NCBI GenBank assembly: GCA_030220185.1 | Contig: JASPKZ010010195.1 | Coordinates: forward strand, 1 to 64,000 | DNA length: 64,000 bases | Source of the DNA: Diploptera punctata | Lineage: Eukaryota > Arthropoda > Insecta > Blattodea > Blaberidae | Reading direction: 5' to 3' | In this document: positions 31,069-40,271 of the stretch, piece after piece | How positions within the stretch are numbered: the first letter of the stretch is position 1 | Layout: the number at the start of each line of letters is the position of its first letter | The notes under the pieces: model-generated | What the model was told of the DNA's origin: nothing | What the model saw: the letters and a program-made list of their open reading frames with translations, nothing else | The model's database searches: none | Translations under genes and position numbers: made by a program

Positions 31069-31350
31069 TGATTCTGTTTGTGCGGGGTGGATCTTGTGGC
31101 ACGCCTTCTTAAGGACCCTAGAGGCTTTCTGAAGGGGGGAGGTGGAAGCCGCACGGTGAAGTGGTCTAAATTGCATGAAGAGTTCTTCCACTCTGTCCGT
31201 ACAGCCCACAAACAGTTAGGCTTTCGTGTTCCTTTGCTTAAACCAATCCTTGTACAAGCTTATGCACTAACATCTGTTATGTTTATGGATGCACTTCACA
31301 AAAGCGATTATGGTGTTATTCACGAATATGCAACACTTAATCACAACTAA
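31069..31350 (+). pseudogene. Coding-like segment, unrecognised protein
   Basis: After a stop at 31069-31071 the frame stays open for about 93 codons without an ATG at its start. It contains 'DLVARLLKDPRGFLKGG', 'KWSKLHEEFFHSVRTAHKQL' and 'VQAYALTSVMFMDALHKSDY'. Composition and codon use are protein-like and unlike the AT-rich flanks, and no simple repeat is involved. I do not recognise the family. It may be an exon, a processed fragment or part of a transposon protein. Confidence 0.4.
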
Positions 31351-31465
31351 TTTTGTTAAACTAAGGTCAGTTAACTACAGAGTGGTTCAGAAATTGTTTA
31401 CGAAATTAGAGAGGATAGCGGAGGTGAAAAAGAGGAACAATTGAAGGGTTCATTCCAAAACATAG

Positions 31466-31745
31466 ATTATTAAAATACATGATTAAAATATTCCTTGCAA
31501 TATAAAAAGCAAATGAGAATTGTGTGTACGCGCTTCATTTGTTTGATCAGTGCAACTTGATTATGCAATATTGTGCGCAATTTCCTTCATTATTTTTGTT
31601 CAGTGTCATCTGGCATGGGAAACTTGAAATATATCAGAAGTATAATCAACATTACAGATTATGAGTATCCGTATTGGAACAACATTAAGAATTGATAACT
31701 TAATTATCGCACAATTATTTAAAAAAACTAGGCCTTTTATATCTA
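31466..31745. repeat. Interspersed repeat shared with 36935-37195
   Basis: 'attattaaaatacatga', 'tgagaattgtgtgtacgcgc', 'tgcaacttgattatgcaata', 'gcgcaatttccttcatta' and 'aagtataatcaacattaca' are found in the same order and orientation at 36935-37145. It appears to be a subfamily of, or a partner to, MITE-A. Confidence 0.65.
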
Positions 31746-31762
31746 CAAAAATTGATTTTTTG

Positions 31763-32374
31763 CAACTATTTAACTTGTGTCCCAAATGGTAGTCAATGAC
31801 CAATAACGTTTCAATGCATTTTGTTTTACAACCAATGACAATCGTGTTTCACCTCGCATCTTTATCGATTTTTAGATCAGCTCCTGCTTTTGTGATAAAG
31901 AAACCCCCTCCTTTTAATATTCTGAACAGGTCAGAGCATTTATTTTCTCCAACAAATTCATTGAATATAGCAAATAATGAACAGATTCCGTGATTTTACT
32001 GTTTTTTTACGAAAAACATAAACGAATAACTTATAATGTTGATTACAGCTAAAATATAGTTAGACGTGTCTCATTATTCCTCCAGTAGGGTGCATTCTTA
32101 CAATATTGCGATCCTATTTGGCAATAAATAATAAGATCAATTAGAACCCAATACATAACCTCATAGGCCTATTTGTGATTTGTTTTCAAACATCGCCGTT
32201 TACATTAAATATATAAATATTTTAAAATACCGGTAATTATATTTAAAAAAATATTTTTTTTAGTAAACAGTTTAATTTTATTCGTTAAATATTACTCTCA
32301 AATGTCACTGTTGATTTCCGTGACTCGTGAATTTGTCAAGTGAATTTGGAAATCACTCCTGACATTAACTTACT
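31763..32374 (+). mobile_element. MITE-A copy 3
   Basis: Starts ACTATTTAACTTGTGTCCC, contains 'gggtgcattcttacaatatt' and 'aaacatcgccgtttacatta', and ends in the hairpin and 'gacattaacttac'. Diverged from copies 1 and 2. Confidence 0.7.
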
Positions 32375-32379
32375 AATAA

Positions 32380-32650
32380 TAAAAATATCTTCTAGCTCTC
32401 CAAAGCCAGTTCTATGTATACAGACCCTCCTCTCCTCTTCTTAAACTTAATTTGTATGATTTTCATCCTGTTTATTTGCAAAATCACTCCTCGGAGGAAG
32501 ACGTATTGGACGTGCATTCACTGTCTATCCATCTCTTGGCTGGTCTCCCTCTTGTTCTTCTCCTGTCCATTGATCTATCTTCTTTAGCTCTTTTTGCAAG
32601 TCGGTTTTCTTCTATTCTTTCTATATGAGCCTTCCAATATTTTTATCTAC
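32380..32650 (-). pseudogene. LINE-B 3' end
   Basis: In reverse it carries the same elements as 24660-24960: 'KYWKAHIERIEENRLAK', a 'GRRTRGRPAKRWID' segment, and 'ttcctccgaggagtgatt'. Frameshifted and 5'-truncated. Confidence 0.7.
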
Positions 32651-33125
32651 CTTCCAATAGGCTAAAAGCATTACGATGTTGCATGGCAGTAATATATTTT
32701 AAATTAAAATGAAACATTTAGTCTATATTTAATTATAATTTAAAACTTCAAGCTACCTCAGATAAAAAAAAAAAAAACATATCGTGCAGACTACTGAAGC
32801 ATGAAATGATGATAAGTGTCGAAATGTCGTCATGGTATGAAAGTATAAACAACTCCCCGTGCTTATACCTACTGGAATGGTATGCAAGAAACGGAAGAGG
32901 GGTGGAAGCAGCTATTTGCTCTTTTCCAATCGCTCCGACCAGTGGACTGCGAAATTGAAGCTGTAGGCAGACATACTACTGCTGTTGTCGATACACGCCA
33001 TCATGAACTACAGAGTACAGTTTGGAACAAGAATCTTGAAAATCGCAACCTCTACTGCATATGATATATAATTACAAACAATGAAGCTGTATATGATGAT
33101 GATAATGATGATGATAATCATGGAA
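32651..33125. other. Unassigned sequence with GAT repeats
   Basis: Contains a 60-codon chance frame (32882-33064) of unknown meaning and a GAT/AAT microsatellite at 33092-33118 directly before the inverted-repeat element. Confidence 0.4.
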
Positions 33126-33304
33126 CGGATTTTTAGGTTCTAACAGTTAAGATTGCAACATATAAAATTAACGTAATAAGTATTTATATCCAATCAATTG
33201 ATTTTTGTATAACATAACGTACAAACACGTTTATCAATAGTTTGTGTTTTTTGATCTAGCAATATTACATTTATATTACACGTCTTACTCTTAAATTAAA
33301 AATA

Positions 33305-33755
33305 AATAATAGTTTACAAAAACTAAAACAACACGCTTTATTAGAAAAGCGAACGCAAAAATGAAAAATAATTTTAATTTGCAACATGCTTGGGATAAAA
33401 TTAAAGTGGTCAACAAAAAAATCATCTCCAACACATCTAGAATAAAACTAGAGTTATCTACAAAAGAAAAAATAATTTTACCATCAAAAGCGTGAGTGCT
33501 CTATATCAATTAATATATTTTATAATAAACAGATATTCTAGATGTGTTGGAGGTAATTTTTTGTTGACCACTTTAATTTTATCCCAAGCGTGCTGGAAAT
33601 AAAATTATTTTTAATTTTTTAGTTCGGTTTTCTAATAAAGCGTGTAGTTTTAGTTTTTTTAAACTATTATTTATTTTTTTATTTTTTAGATTGGTTTTCT
33701 AATAAAGCGTGTTTAGTTTTAGTTTTTTAAACTATTATTTATTTTTTTAAATTTT
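33305..33755. repeat. Inner palindrome with tandemly repeated right arm
   Basis: The left arm (33305-33450) has 'cacgctttattagaaaa', 'gggataaaattaaagtggtc' and 'ccaacacatctagaat'. The right arm (33533-33678) carries the same in reverse. The outer part of the right arm ('ttctaataaagcgtgt', 'ttttagtttttttaaac') is then repeated once more in tandem at 33690-33755. Confidence 0.85.
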
Positions 33756-33823
33756 TAGTTTAATTGGTTGTCATAAACCGGAATCCCATGAAAATTTTAA
33801 TTGCTTAATACTCTTCTAAAAAA

Positions 33824-33914
33824 TCCTGCGGGCCGGATTTGAACCAGCGACCTATGGATTGCTGAAATTATATACCATTACAGTCCACCGCTCTACTAAC
33901 TGAGCTCTTACAAC
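33824..33914 (-). pseudogene. tRNA-Tyr(GTA) with intron, broken acceptor stem
   Basis: Minus strand: D arm GCTC..AGTTAGTAGA..GC, anticodon stem GTGGA/TCCAT around CTGTA (anticodon GTA), an intron of roughly 18 nt after the anticodon, then GGTCGCTGG and the T loop TTCAAAT, CCGGC and CCGCAGG with discriminator A. This is the eukaryotic tRNA-Tyr pattern, including its usual intron. The 5' acceptor strand (GTTGTAA region) does not pair with CCGCAGG, so the gene is probably dead. It lies inside the inverted-repeat element. Confidence 0.65.
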
Positions 33915-34494
33915 GATTGACTAAAAAGTCGGTAAGTCCGCAACCTATTACGTATACCGGTTTTTATTATTTTGATTTTCTGATGATTCTGGCCAGGATT
34001 TTAGAAACCAAATGAAATTATTGTATTGTTATGGGTCTTTTACACGTACACAAAGTTTCAAGTCGATCCAATGTTTTTTAGTGGGTGAAAATCGTGTTCG
34101 AAGATTCCGTTACATAGATACAGGTCAAGCTAATATAAAGCGTGTAATAAATAATGTTCTACTTACAATATTGCTTTTATTACATCAATATTACATATCT
34201 TACTCTTAAATTAAAAATAAATATTCTATTTATATTATTTATTTAATTTTAAACCAAGATGTTTAATATAAATGTAATATATAAAGTTACATTTACATTA
34301 TTTATTTTTAATTTGAAAGTAACAAGTGTAATATAAATGTAAAATTGCTATATCAACACAAAGTATTAAGATTTTTTTGTAAGTTACATTATTAAAAGAT
34401 CAGTTCATTGGGCTTACTACATTAATTCTATCACTATATATGTTGCAATCCTAACTTTTAGAACCTAAACATCCGCCCCTTAATGATGATGACG

Positions 34495-34515
34495 ATGATG
34501 ATGATAATAATAAGG

Positions 34516-34572
<57 letters not shown>
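34495..34572. repeat. GAT/AAT microsatellite
   Basis: GATGAT units pass into AATAAT units, directly to the right of the inverted-repeat element. Confidence 0.95.
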
Positions 34573-35355
34573 TAATTCGACAGAGGAAACTTACGCATTT
34601 TACAGAGTGATCCGTCATAAGTTTGGAGGTTTTTACAAATAAGCTTAGGATTTTTAGTTGCGTACCTTTTCTTTGCAGGACAAATTAGAGCTCCCTGAAA
34701 GAAACCAATGAGTGAACGTTACCTAAATTGAGAATAGAGACAATTTTCTATTACTTTTTTTGGTGATATTTAGCCTTTTTTGTTCCTTTCTACCTATAAT
34801 CTCCTTCCTTCTTTTTGATATTCTTGTGTTTTTTAAATATTTTATATTTCCAATTCTATCATTTACTTTACATGCGAATATAAAATTATTATCAGCATTA
34901 AATTAACTTCTTGTCAGCCTGCCATGAACGTGGGAGTAGTGTACCTCTCTGCTTTTAGTGAACATAGGACTGAACAATATTTAAACACAGCAGACCCGTA
35001 ACAATGGAAACATTTAGCTTTTCTTAATTTAACTGTAATCACTAATCTGTAGCATTGAACCCAAACTTTCTTAATGTTGACAAGTCAGCATTGAATTTTT
35101 TCTGTTTGAAATGTAAATATCAGAGAATAAAATATAACTGATTTTTCTCAGTTCGCTTATGTTTATGAATCTAAATTGCTTACTGCGTAACAAGTTCAGT
35201 ATTAACTATGTCGACGATCTCTCTCTCTCTCAAAAGTTGAAGTAGGTTTGTATCGAAAGAGTGAAACAATTATATAGGCCAAAGCACCGTCTGTGATTCA
35301 CGAATCGTTTTCGATGGTGAACAAAATCGATACCATATCCCTGAACTCATTTATA
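34573..35355. other. Unassigned sequence
   Basis: No recognised gene or repeat. A short CT run at 35217-35232. Confidence 0.4.
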
Positions 35356-35363
35356 GGCTACAT

Positions 35364-35386
35364 CTATCTGTCTGTCTATCTATCTA

Positions 35387-35435
<49 letters not shown>

Positions 35436-35445
35436 GTATGTCTCT

Positions 35446-35476
<31 letters not shown>

Positions 35477-35494
35477 CGTCCGTCCGTCCGTCCA
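35364..35494. repeat. (TCTG)n / (TCCG)n tetranucleotide repeat
   Basis: TCTG units pass into TCCG units, which seed the minisatellite to the right. Confidence 0.95.
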
Positions 35495-35897
35495 GTCTAG
35501 TCCGTCCAGTCCGCCTAGTCCGTCCAGTCCGTCCACCTAGTCCGTCCAGTCCGTCCGCCTAGTCCGTCCAGTCCGTCCGCCAGTAGTCCGCCTAGTCCTC
35601 CAGTCCGTCCGCCCAGTCCGTCCGCCTAGTCCGTCCAGTCCGTCCGCCTAGTCCGTCCAGTCCGTCCGCCTAGTCGGTCCAGTCCGTCCGCCCAGTCCGT
35701 CCGCCTAGTCGGTCCAGTCCGTCCGCCCAGTCCGTCCGCCTAGTCCGTCCAGTCCGTCCGCCTAGTCGGTCCAGTCCGTCCGCCCAGTCCGTCCGCCTAG
35801 TCCGTCCAGTCCGTCCGCCTAGTCCGTCCAGTCCGTCCGCCTAGTCCGTCCAGTCCGTCCGCCTAGTCCGTCCAGTCCGTCCGCCTAGTCCGTCCAT
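35495..35897. repeat. 22-bp minisatellite
   Basis: The unit CCGCCTAGTCCGTCCAGTCC plus GT repeats about 17 times with variants (CCCAGTCCGT, CGGTCCAG). Higher-order alternation of the TAGTCGG and CCCAGTCC variants is visible in 35680-35800. It is the most GC-rich tract in the window. Confidence 0.95.
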
Positions 35898-36210
35898 CTT
35901 CGGATTTTTACAGCTGCTGCCGTCTTCCCGTGCCAAACCTCCGAAGCCTATGATCTTGGGCATCTTCAATGCTTAGCTCTCTTGCTTGCATTACTATCCT
36001 CATACTTTCCTTTCATATTACCTTTGGTCTCCCTCTTTTCTTCTTTCTGGTCGGTTGCTACTGATATAGTAGTTTCGGCCATTGCTCATCTTCCATTCTT
36101 AAAATATGTCCTAACCTTTATAGGTTACTTCGAAGCTTTAATACTACTTGCTAAAAAGAGTATTTTTCTTCCTGGTCTTATCTATAGTATTTAATCTCGT
36201 CCTTTATAGG
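35898..36210 (-). pseudogene. Possible LINE 3' remnant
   Basis: In reverse, phrases such as 'RHFKNGRWAMAET' and 'KEEKRETKGN' recall the tail of endonuclease/reverse transcriptase LINEs, and the plus strand has the typical 'cattcttaaaatatgtcc'. The match is weak. Confidence 0.3.
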
Positions 36211-36439
36211 TCATTTATCATCCCATGACGTCACTCGGGCATTACAGGGGTACTTCGCTGCGAGTCGGGAGAGGATGTTAAACTCGTGAGAAAACTCTAA
36301 TTTTTGAAGCAAACAACCGACACACACCATGAGGACCTGCCCTCCTGGCATGAGTGATCAGTTTCAATGCCAGGGTGGTATCTCGCGAGACAGATAGAAA
36401 ATACATAAGAAAAAGTCACATTATTCACACAAAGCGAAT
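36211..36439. other. Unassigned sequence
   Basis: No recognised feature. Confidence 0.4.
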
Positions 36440-36613
36440 ATGATAGGATAATTATGATGGACAGATGATGTCCGGGGACGATTTGGGCCTTGTGTTTCCT
36501 GACATCTTGTGTGATAGGTGAGAAAAACCCAGAAAAAACTTATCCCGGTAATCTTGTCCAATGCGCTATATCTGGGGCAACGACGCGACTTTACCACTAA
36601 ACCATAGTTGTGA
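36440..36613 (-). mobile_element. SINE-1 copy, degraded
   Basis: 'gtccggggacgatttgggcc', 'tttcctgacatcttgtgtga' and 'aggtgagaaaaaccc' follow the SINE-1 order. The head ends 'accactaaaccatagttgtg'. The B box is lost. Confidence 0.65.
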
Positions 36614-36780
36614 ACTTAAAAAAAATCAATTCCTTTATAGACACTAGTGTTTTATATTTGTACAATTTAAATTTTAAATAAGTGACAGTTGGGTTATGAA
36701 AGAAAGAGCATATTTTAACTTGTTTTACAACATTTTCCCTCCTTTTTTCATGAAAATTTTACCTTAAAATCGTAAGCCTG

Positions 36781-37195
36781 CTACTAAGTAATGCCACGGT
36801 TAGTTTTTAAATCATACATAAATAATTCTCGAGTCACGAAATGATGAGAGAATTTTTTTTAGATTTGGAAATCAGGAGTAACATTTACTAAGACTATTTC
36901 ACGAATAAAATTTAGTAACTTACCGAGAAATGATTATTATTAAAATACATGAATAAAATATTCCTACTTATTTGCAATGTAAAAAGCGAATGAGAATTGT
37001 GTACGCGCTCTTCATTTGTTTGATCATTGCAACTTGATTATGCAATATTGTGCGCAATTTCCTTCATTATTATCGTTTAGTGTCATTTGGCGTGGGAAGC
37101 TTGAAATATATCAAAAGTATAATCAACATTACAGGTTATGAGATTCTGTGTTGGAACAAAATTGAGAAATGCTAACTTATTTTTGGCACAATAGG
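36781..37195 (-). mobile_element. MITE-A-like minus-strand copy
   Basis: Begins 'aagtaatgccacggttag', has the hairpin region with 'gagtcacgaaatgatgag' and 'gatttggaaatcaggag', and 'gactatttcacgaataaaat' at 36891. The part after 36935 equals the repeat at 31466-31745. Confidence 0.6.
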
Positions 37196-37196
37196 A

Positions 37197-37499
37197 CAGT
37201 GTTACGCATCAACCGGCTGTGCGCCATCATCTAAGTTTCGAGAAAAATGCTTAAATGCTTAAATCATTAACCAACTATAAATTCATAATATTTCAACAAT
37301 TCCTATTTATAAAATATAAACAAGCTTAGCCCAAGATTAACTTATTTTTGGTTTACAAGACCAATATTTTACTTAAATTATTATAACTATTGTTAATGTT
37401 AATACATTTATATATATATATGTATTACTTTTTTTTTGTGGGATTTGGGTCTTTTCTTCAAATCGAAAGCATTTATTATCTACATTAATTCAGTCATCC
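37197..37499. mobile_element. MITE-B copy 2, first segment
   Basis: Starts with the inverted-repeat end CAGTGTTACGCATCAACCGG and 'tttcgagaaaaatgc'. It stops at 'ttaattcagtcatc', where MITE-C is inserted. It resumes at 38271 and again at 45189. It is longer than copy 1 in this part because of about 200 bp of extra sequence with an (AT)n run. Confidence 0.7.
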
Positions 37500-38270
37500 T
37501 AGAGTCCGGATGTTAGGCACTTAAAAAGTTCAAAATAGGCAGGCAAAAAGGCACTAAAAATCATTAATATAGGTACTAAAAATTAAAACAGGCTCTTAAA
37601 AAAATGGACTACAACATAACATTTCACAGCCTTTCGTAAAGATTATAAAGCTATGCTATTAATAGAATTCGAAGATATCAGAGATGATTTTGGAACTTGT
37701 TTTGCTTTTTAGGCAAAGAGCATGCTTATGCTTTGCAGTGTGTACGTGCTGCGAACCATTGCACTTCTTCGCGCAATTCACAGAAATTTTACACACTTTG
37801 CAGAACAATCTCACTTGAGAATATTTCCGCACCAATTTCTTTTACGAAATTGGTCAGTTTGTCTTTTACTGTTTTACTCTTGTCCGTTCTTTAGGCATCA
37901 TGAAACAACTATTCTAAAGGTGGTCGCACCACTTTGTCTTTGAAGCACCTGTCTGTGAACGAGGACTACAGACTGAATTCAGTGTTATCAACATCAAACA
38001 TAATATTGCCAGTAAATTAAAGGTTTCTATGCAATGATATGTGTCATGAAGTTTGTCCATTTCAATTGATTTCATTGAAATACTAAGTTAATTTCGAGAA
38101 AAAATGGCAAATAGACATTTATAGGCATTTTAAGCTGAAATAGGCATTTATAGGCAAAATTAATTTCATGGAAAACAACTCTAGGGCTGTCGGTATGAAC
38201 TAATATGAAGTCATTTTTATAATATCTATAATAAATAACTGTAAGCATTTTCCCTAACATCCGGTCTCTA
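37500..38270. mobile_element. MITE-C copy 2, inserted in MITE-B
   Basis: The left end TAGAGTCCGGATGTTAGG and the right end complement TAGAGACCGGATGTTAGG match copy 1 (11713-12236), including 'atgcaatgatatgtg.catga' and 'taggcatttataggcaaaat'. The flanks share AGTCATC. The sequence AGTCATCAC continues MITE-B on the right, so part of the duplicated target is on each side. Confidence 0.75.
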
Positions 38271-38340
38271 GTCATCACTAATAATTGTAGCGCCAAACTA
38301 ACAATACTGAATATTGCAAGTTATTTTCCATGTTTAACAT
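38271..38340. mobile_element. MITE-B copy 2, middle segment
   Basis: 'attgtagcgccaaactaaca' and 'gcaagttattttcc' continue MITE-B. It ends in ACAT, the target duplicated by the LTR retrotransposon. Confidence 0.75.
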
Positions 38341-39434
38341 TGTGGCAAGTCAGTCACACAGCCTCCTGTGTAAATCTATAAATAAATCCCTACCGGTAAT
38401 AATAAGCAGATAAAATTATAATATCATTTAATGAAGCAGTTACTGGACTTAGGTCATATTTATACTCAAATTGATCAGGCAAGCGAGTAGAACCTGATTA
38501 TGTAGGCGCAAAGGTCATATAAAATGATCCAAAGAAGTCAGCATCAATGTAATTAAATTGCTAGTTATTAAGGAGGGTACTGTCAACTCAGGTAATGTAA
38601 CCCTTTCTTTTGTTAAGACGGAAGTGGCTGACACATGATAATAACTTACTAATGACAAAATCCTTTCCTCGACAGATTGAGTAGAAATATCTTCTAAGCC
38701 TCCAGTTAACTGATTTATCGTGATAACCATAACCCATTAGCTAAATGTACAAGCGGGGGTTTTACCCTGACACAAACAACGCTAGCAAAAAGTGTGGGAA
38801 TATGGCAATTTTCTAGCGTCTGAAGCCTAGGAAAAAACCCAAGCCTAAGAAAAAAAACCCAAGCCTAGCTAATGTTTGTGACCCGACTGTACGTGAAGCC
38901 AGCACGGAAAAAAAAGGTCCAACATCTGAAGGCGTAAATCGCCAATAATATATTTGTAACACCCCCGGGATCAAAATAGGAGGGCGCATTAACCAATTAT
39001 ATGTTTCGTTATATGTGCCTAAGCACTGACCTTAGGTCCACGAGATCGAGGTAGTGGGAGTAACTAATTTACCTATAGGCGAGAGAGGCTCTCCTCGTCA
39101 CTTCTCGTATACAATTACATCAAGTTACTTCTCCTGTACGATCAAACAAAGTCACTTCTCAAAAACACTTCGTTCTGAAAGTTAAATAAAGTCACTTCAT
39201 ATATATACAATTACTTGCAGTTTATAAAAGATAAGAATAAACTACTTTTACCAGACATTCTCTACACATTAATTCTGCCCGACGAAGTCCTCGTGGAATC
39301 CCGAGATAAGAACCTCAACTCTACCGATTACCAACCTGAGCAACCTAAGTTCTCACACATGGAGAACTCCTTCAGTATTCCTAGTGTCACTAAATCCAAT
39401 CTTTACCTCTTTACCCAACAATAACCCTCCTCCA
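38341..39434 (+). repeat. 5' LTR of Gag-only retrotransposon
   Basis: Starts TGTGGCAAGTC, ends CCTCCTCCA and is 1094 bp. It differs from the 3' LTR (44094-45188) at roughly 14 places by eye, so about 1-1.5 percent. It contains a repeated GTCACTTCTC-like motif (39097-39200), a TATAAAAG string at 39223-39230 and an AATAAA at 39236-39241. Confidence 0.95.
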
Positions 39435-39437
39435 TAT

Positions 39438-39455
39438 TGGCGCCCAACGTGGGGC
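39438..39455 (+). promoter_or_regulatory. Primer binding site, complementary to tRNA-Lys(CUU)
   Basis: TGGCGCCCAACGTGGGGC begins three bases after the 5' LTR. Its complement ends in the CCA of a tRNA whose T arm and acceptor fit eukaryotic tRNA-Lys(CUU), from memory of that tRNA. Confidence 0.85.
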
Positions 39456-39736
39456 AGAATAGGTCGTAAAGTAATACACGAATAGAAATCAACGGCAGAA
39501 CGACTAAGTCCCACGACCACGAGGCAACCAGGACAGAGAAGATGATGGCAACAAGCAGACAGACAGCAACTGAAGGAAGGAAGCAGTAAGTGACACAACA
39601 GCAGAATTAGCATTTTTTTACTTTTTACATATATAAGAAATCAAAATATTACAGTGATTTAACGGAAAATATATCTGTATGTATTTATGTTGTTAAGAAG
39701 TAGGAATAGAAAGAGGCAGGCAAATAAAGATAAAAA

Positions 39737-40138
39737 ATGGATAGGAAACACGAAGAGATTAGGGAGAAGGCTTGTGGGCAACTGATTGAAGAAGAGAACG
39801 AAATCGTAAGGATGGGAGAGGATAACGAAGATGGCAGAGAGAACTTAGAGCAGAGCACAGGGGAAAGTAGTGAAAGCAACGCAGGAGCAGAAGCTAGAGA
39901 GGAAGTAGAGGACACGGGATATCCAAGCACCGACACCATGAAATACATGGAAATGCTAATGTCGAGAACAGAGGAGATGGATAGAAGTAGGAAAATGGAT
40001 TTAGAGGCGATGGATAGAAGTAGGAAAATTGATTTAGAGGCGATGGAGAGGAATATGAAACGGGAACTTGAAACTTGGAAAGGACAGATGGAGATAAGCA
40101 GGGGATGTATTTACGTTGAAAGAAACATTAAGGGATGA
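39737..40138 (+). pseudogene. Gag N-terminal part (before frameshift)
   Basis: A 133-codon frame from an ATG after an A run. It is very acidic and charged, with three imperfect repeats of MDRSRKMDLEA at residues 82-110. It leaves the frame near residue 120: the coiled-coil continues in another frame as 'LKETLRDEMGKNREMLEAK' at about 40120-40185, then a stop (TAA at about 40218), then 40272 onward. In the minus copies the equivalent frame starts further upstream (MLLRSRNRKRQANK), and one A less in this copy breaks that longer start. It is the N-terminal coiled-coil half of Gag. Confidence 0.7.
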
Positions 40139-40271
40139 GATGGGAAAAAATAGAGAGATGCTAGAAGCGAAAATAAATGAATCGTCAGCATGTGTAGAAC
40201 TAAAGATAAATAAAATTTAACAAAAACTTATTAAATACTTAGAGAAAACAGAAAACAGGGTAATAAGTCAA

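Larger units (their letters stand above)
33126..34476. mobile_element. 1.35-kb inverted-repeat element enclosing tRNA-Tyr
   Basis: The outer arms (33126-33308 and 34299-34476) are inverted copies: 'aggttctaa.agtta.gattg', 'caacatata' and 'ttacatttatattacac' occur in reverse order on the right. A second, inner palindrome (33305-33678) lies within. GAT-rich microsatellites stand on both flanks. No transposase is encoded. Confidence 0.7.

Noticed and set aside
35495..35897. CRISPR-like regular repeats
   Set aside because: Units are directly contiguous 22-mers with no unique spacers, in eukaryotic DNA: a minisatellite.
39353..39613. Minus-strand frames repeated at 58381-58644
   Set aside because: Antisense readings of the LTR end and Gag leader that recur only because the element recurs.
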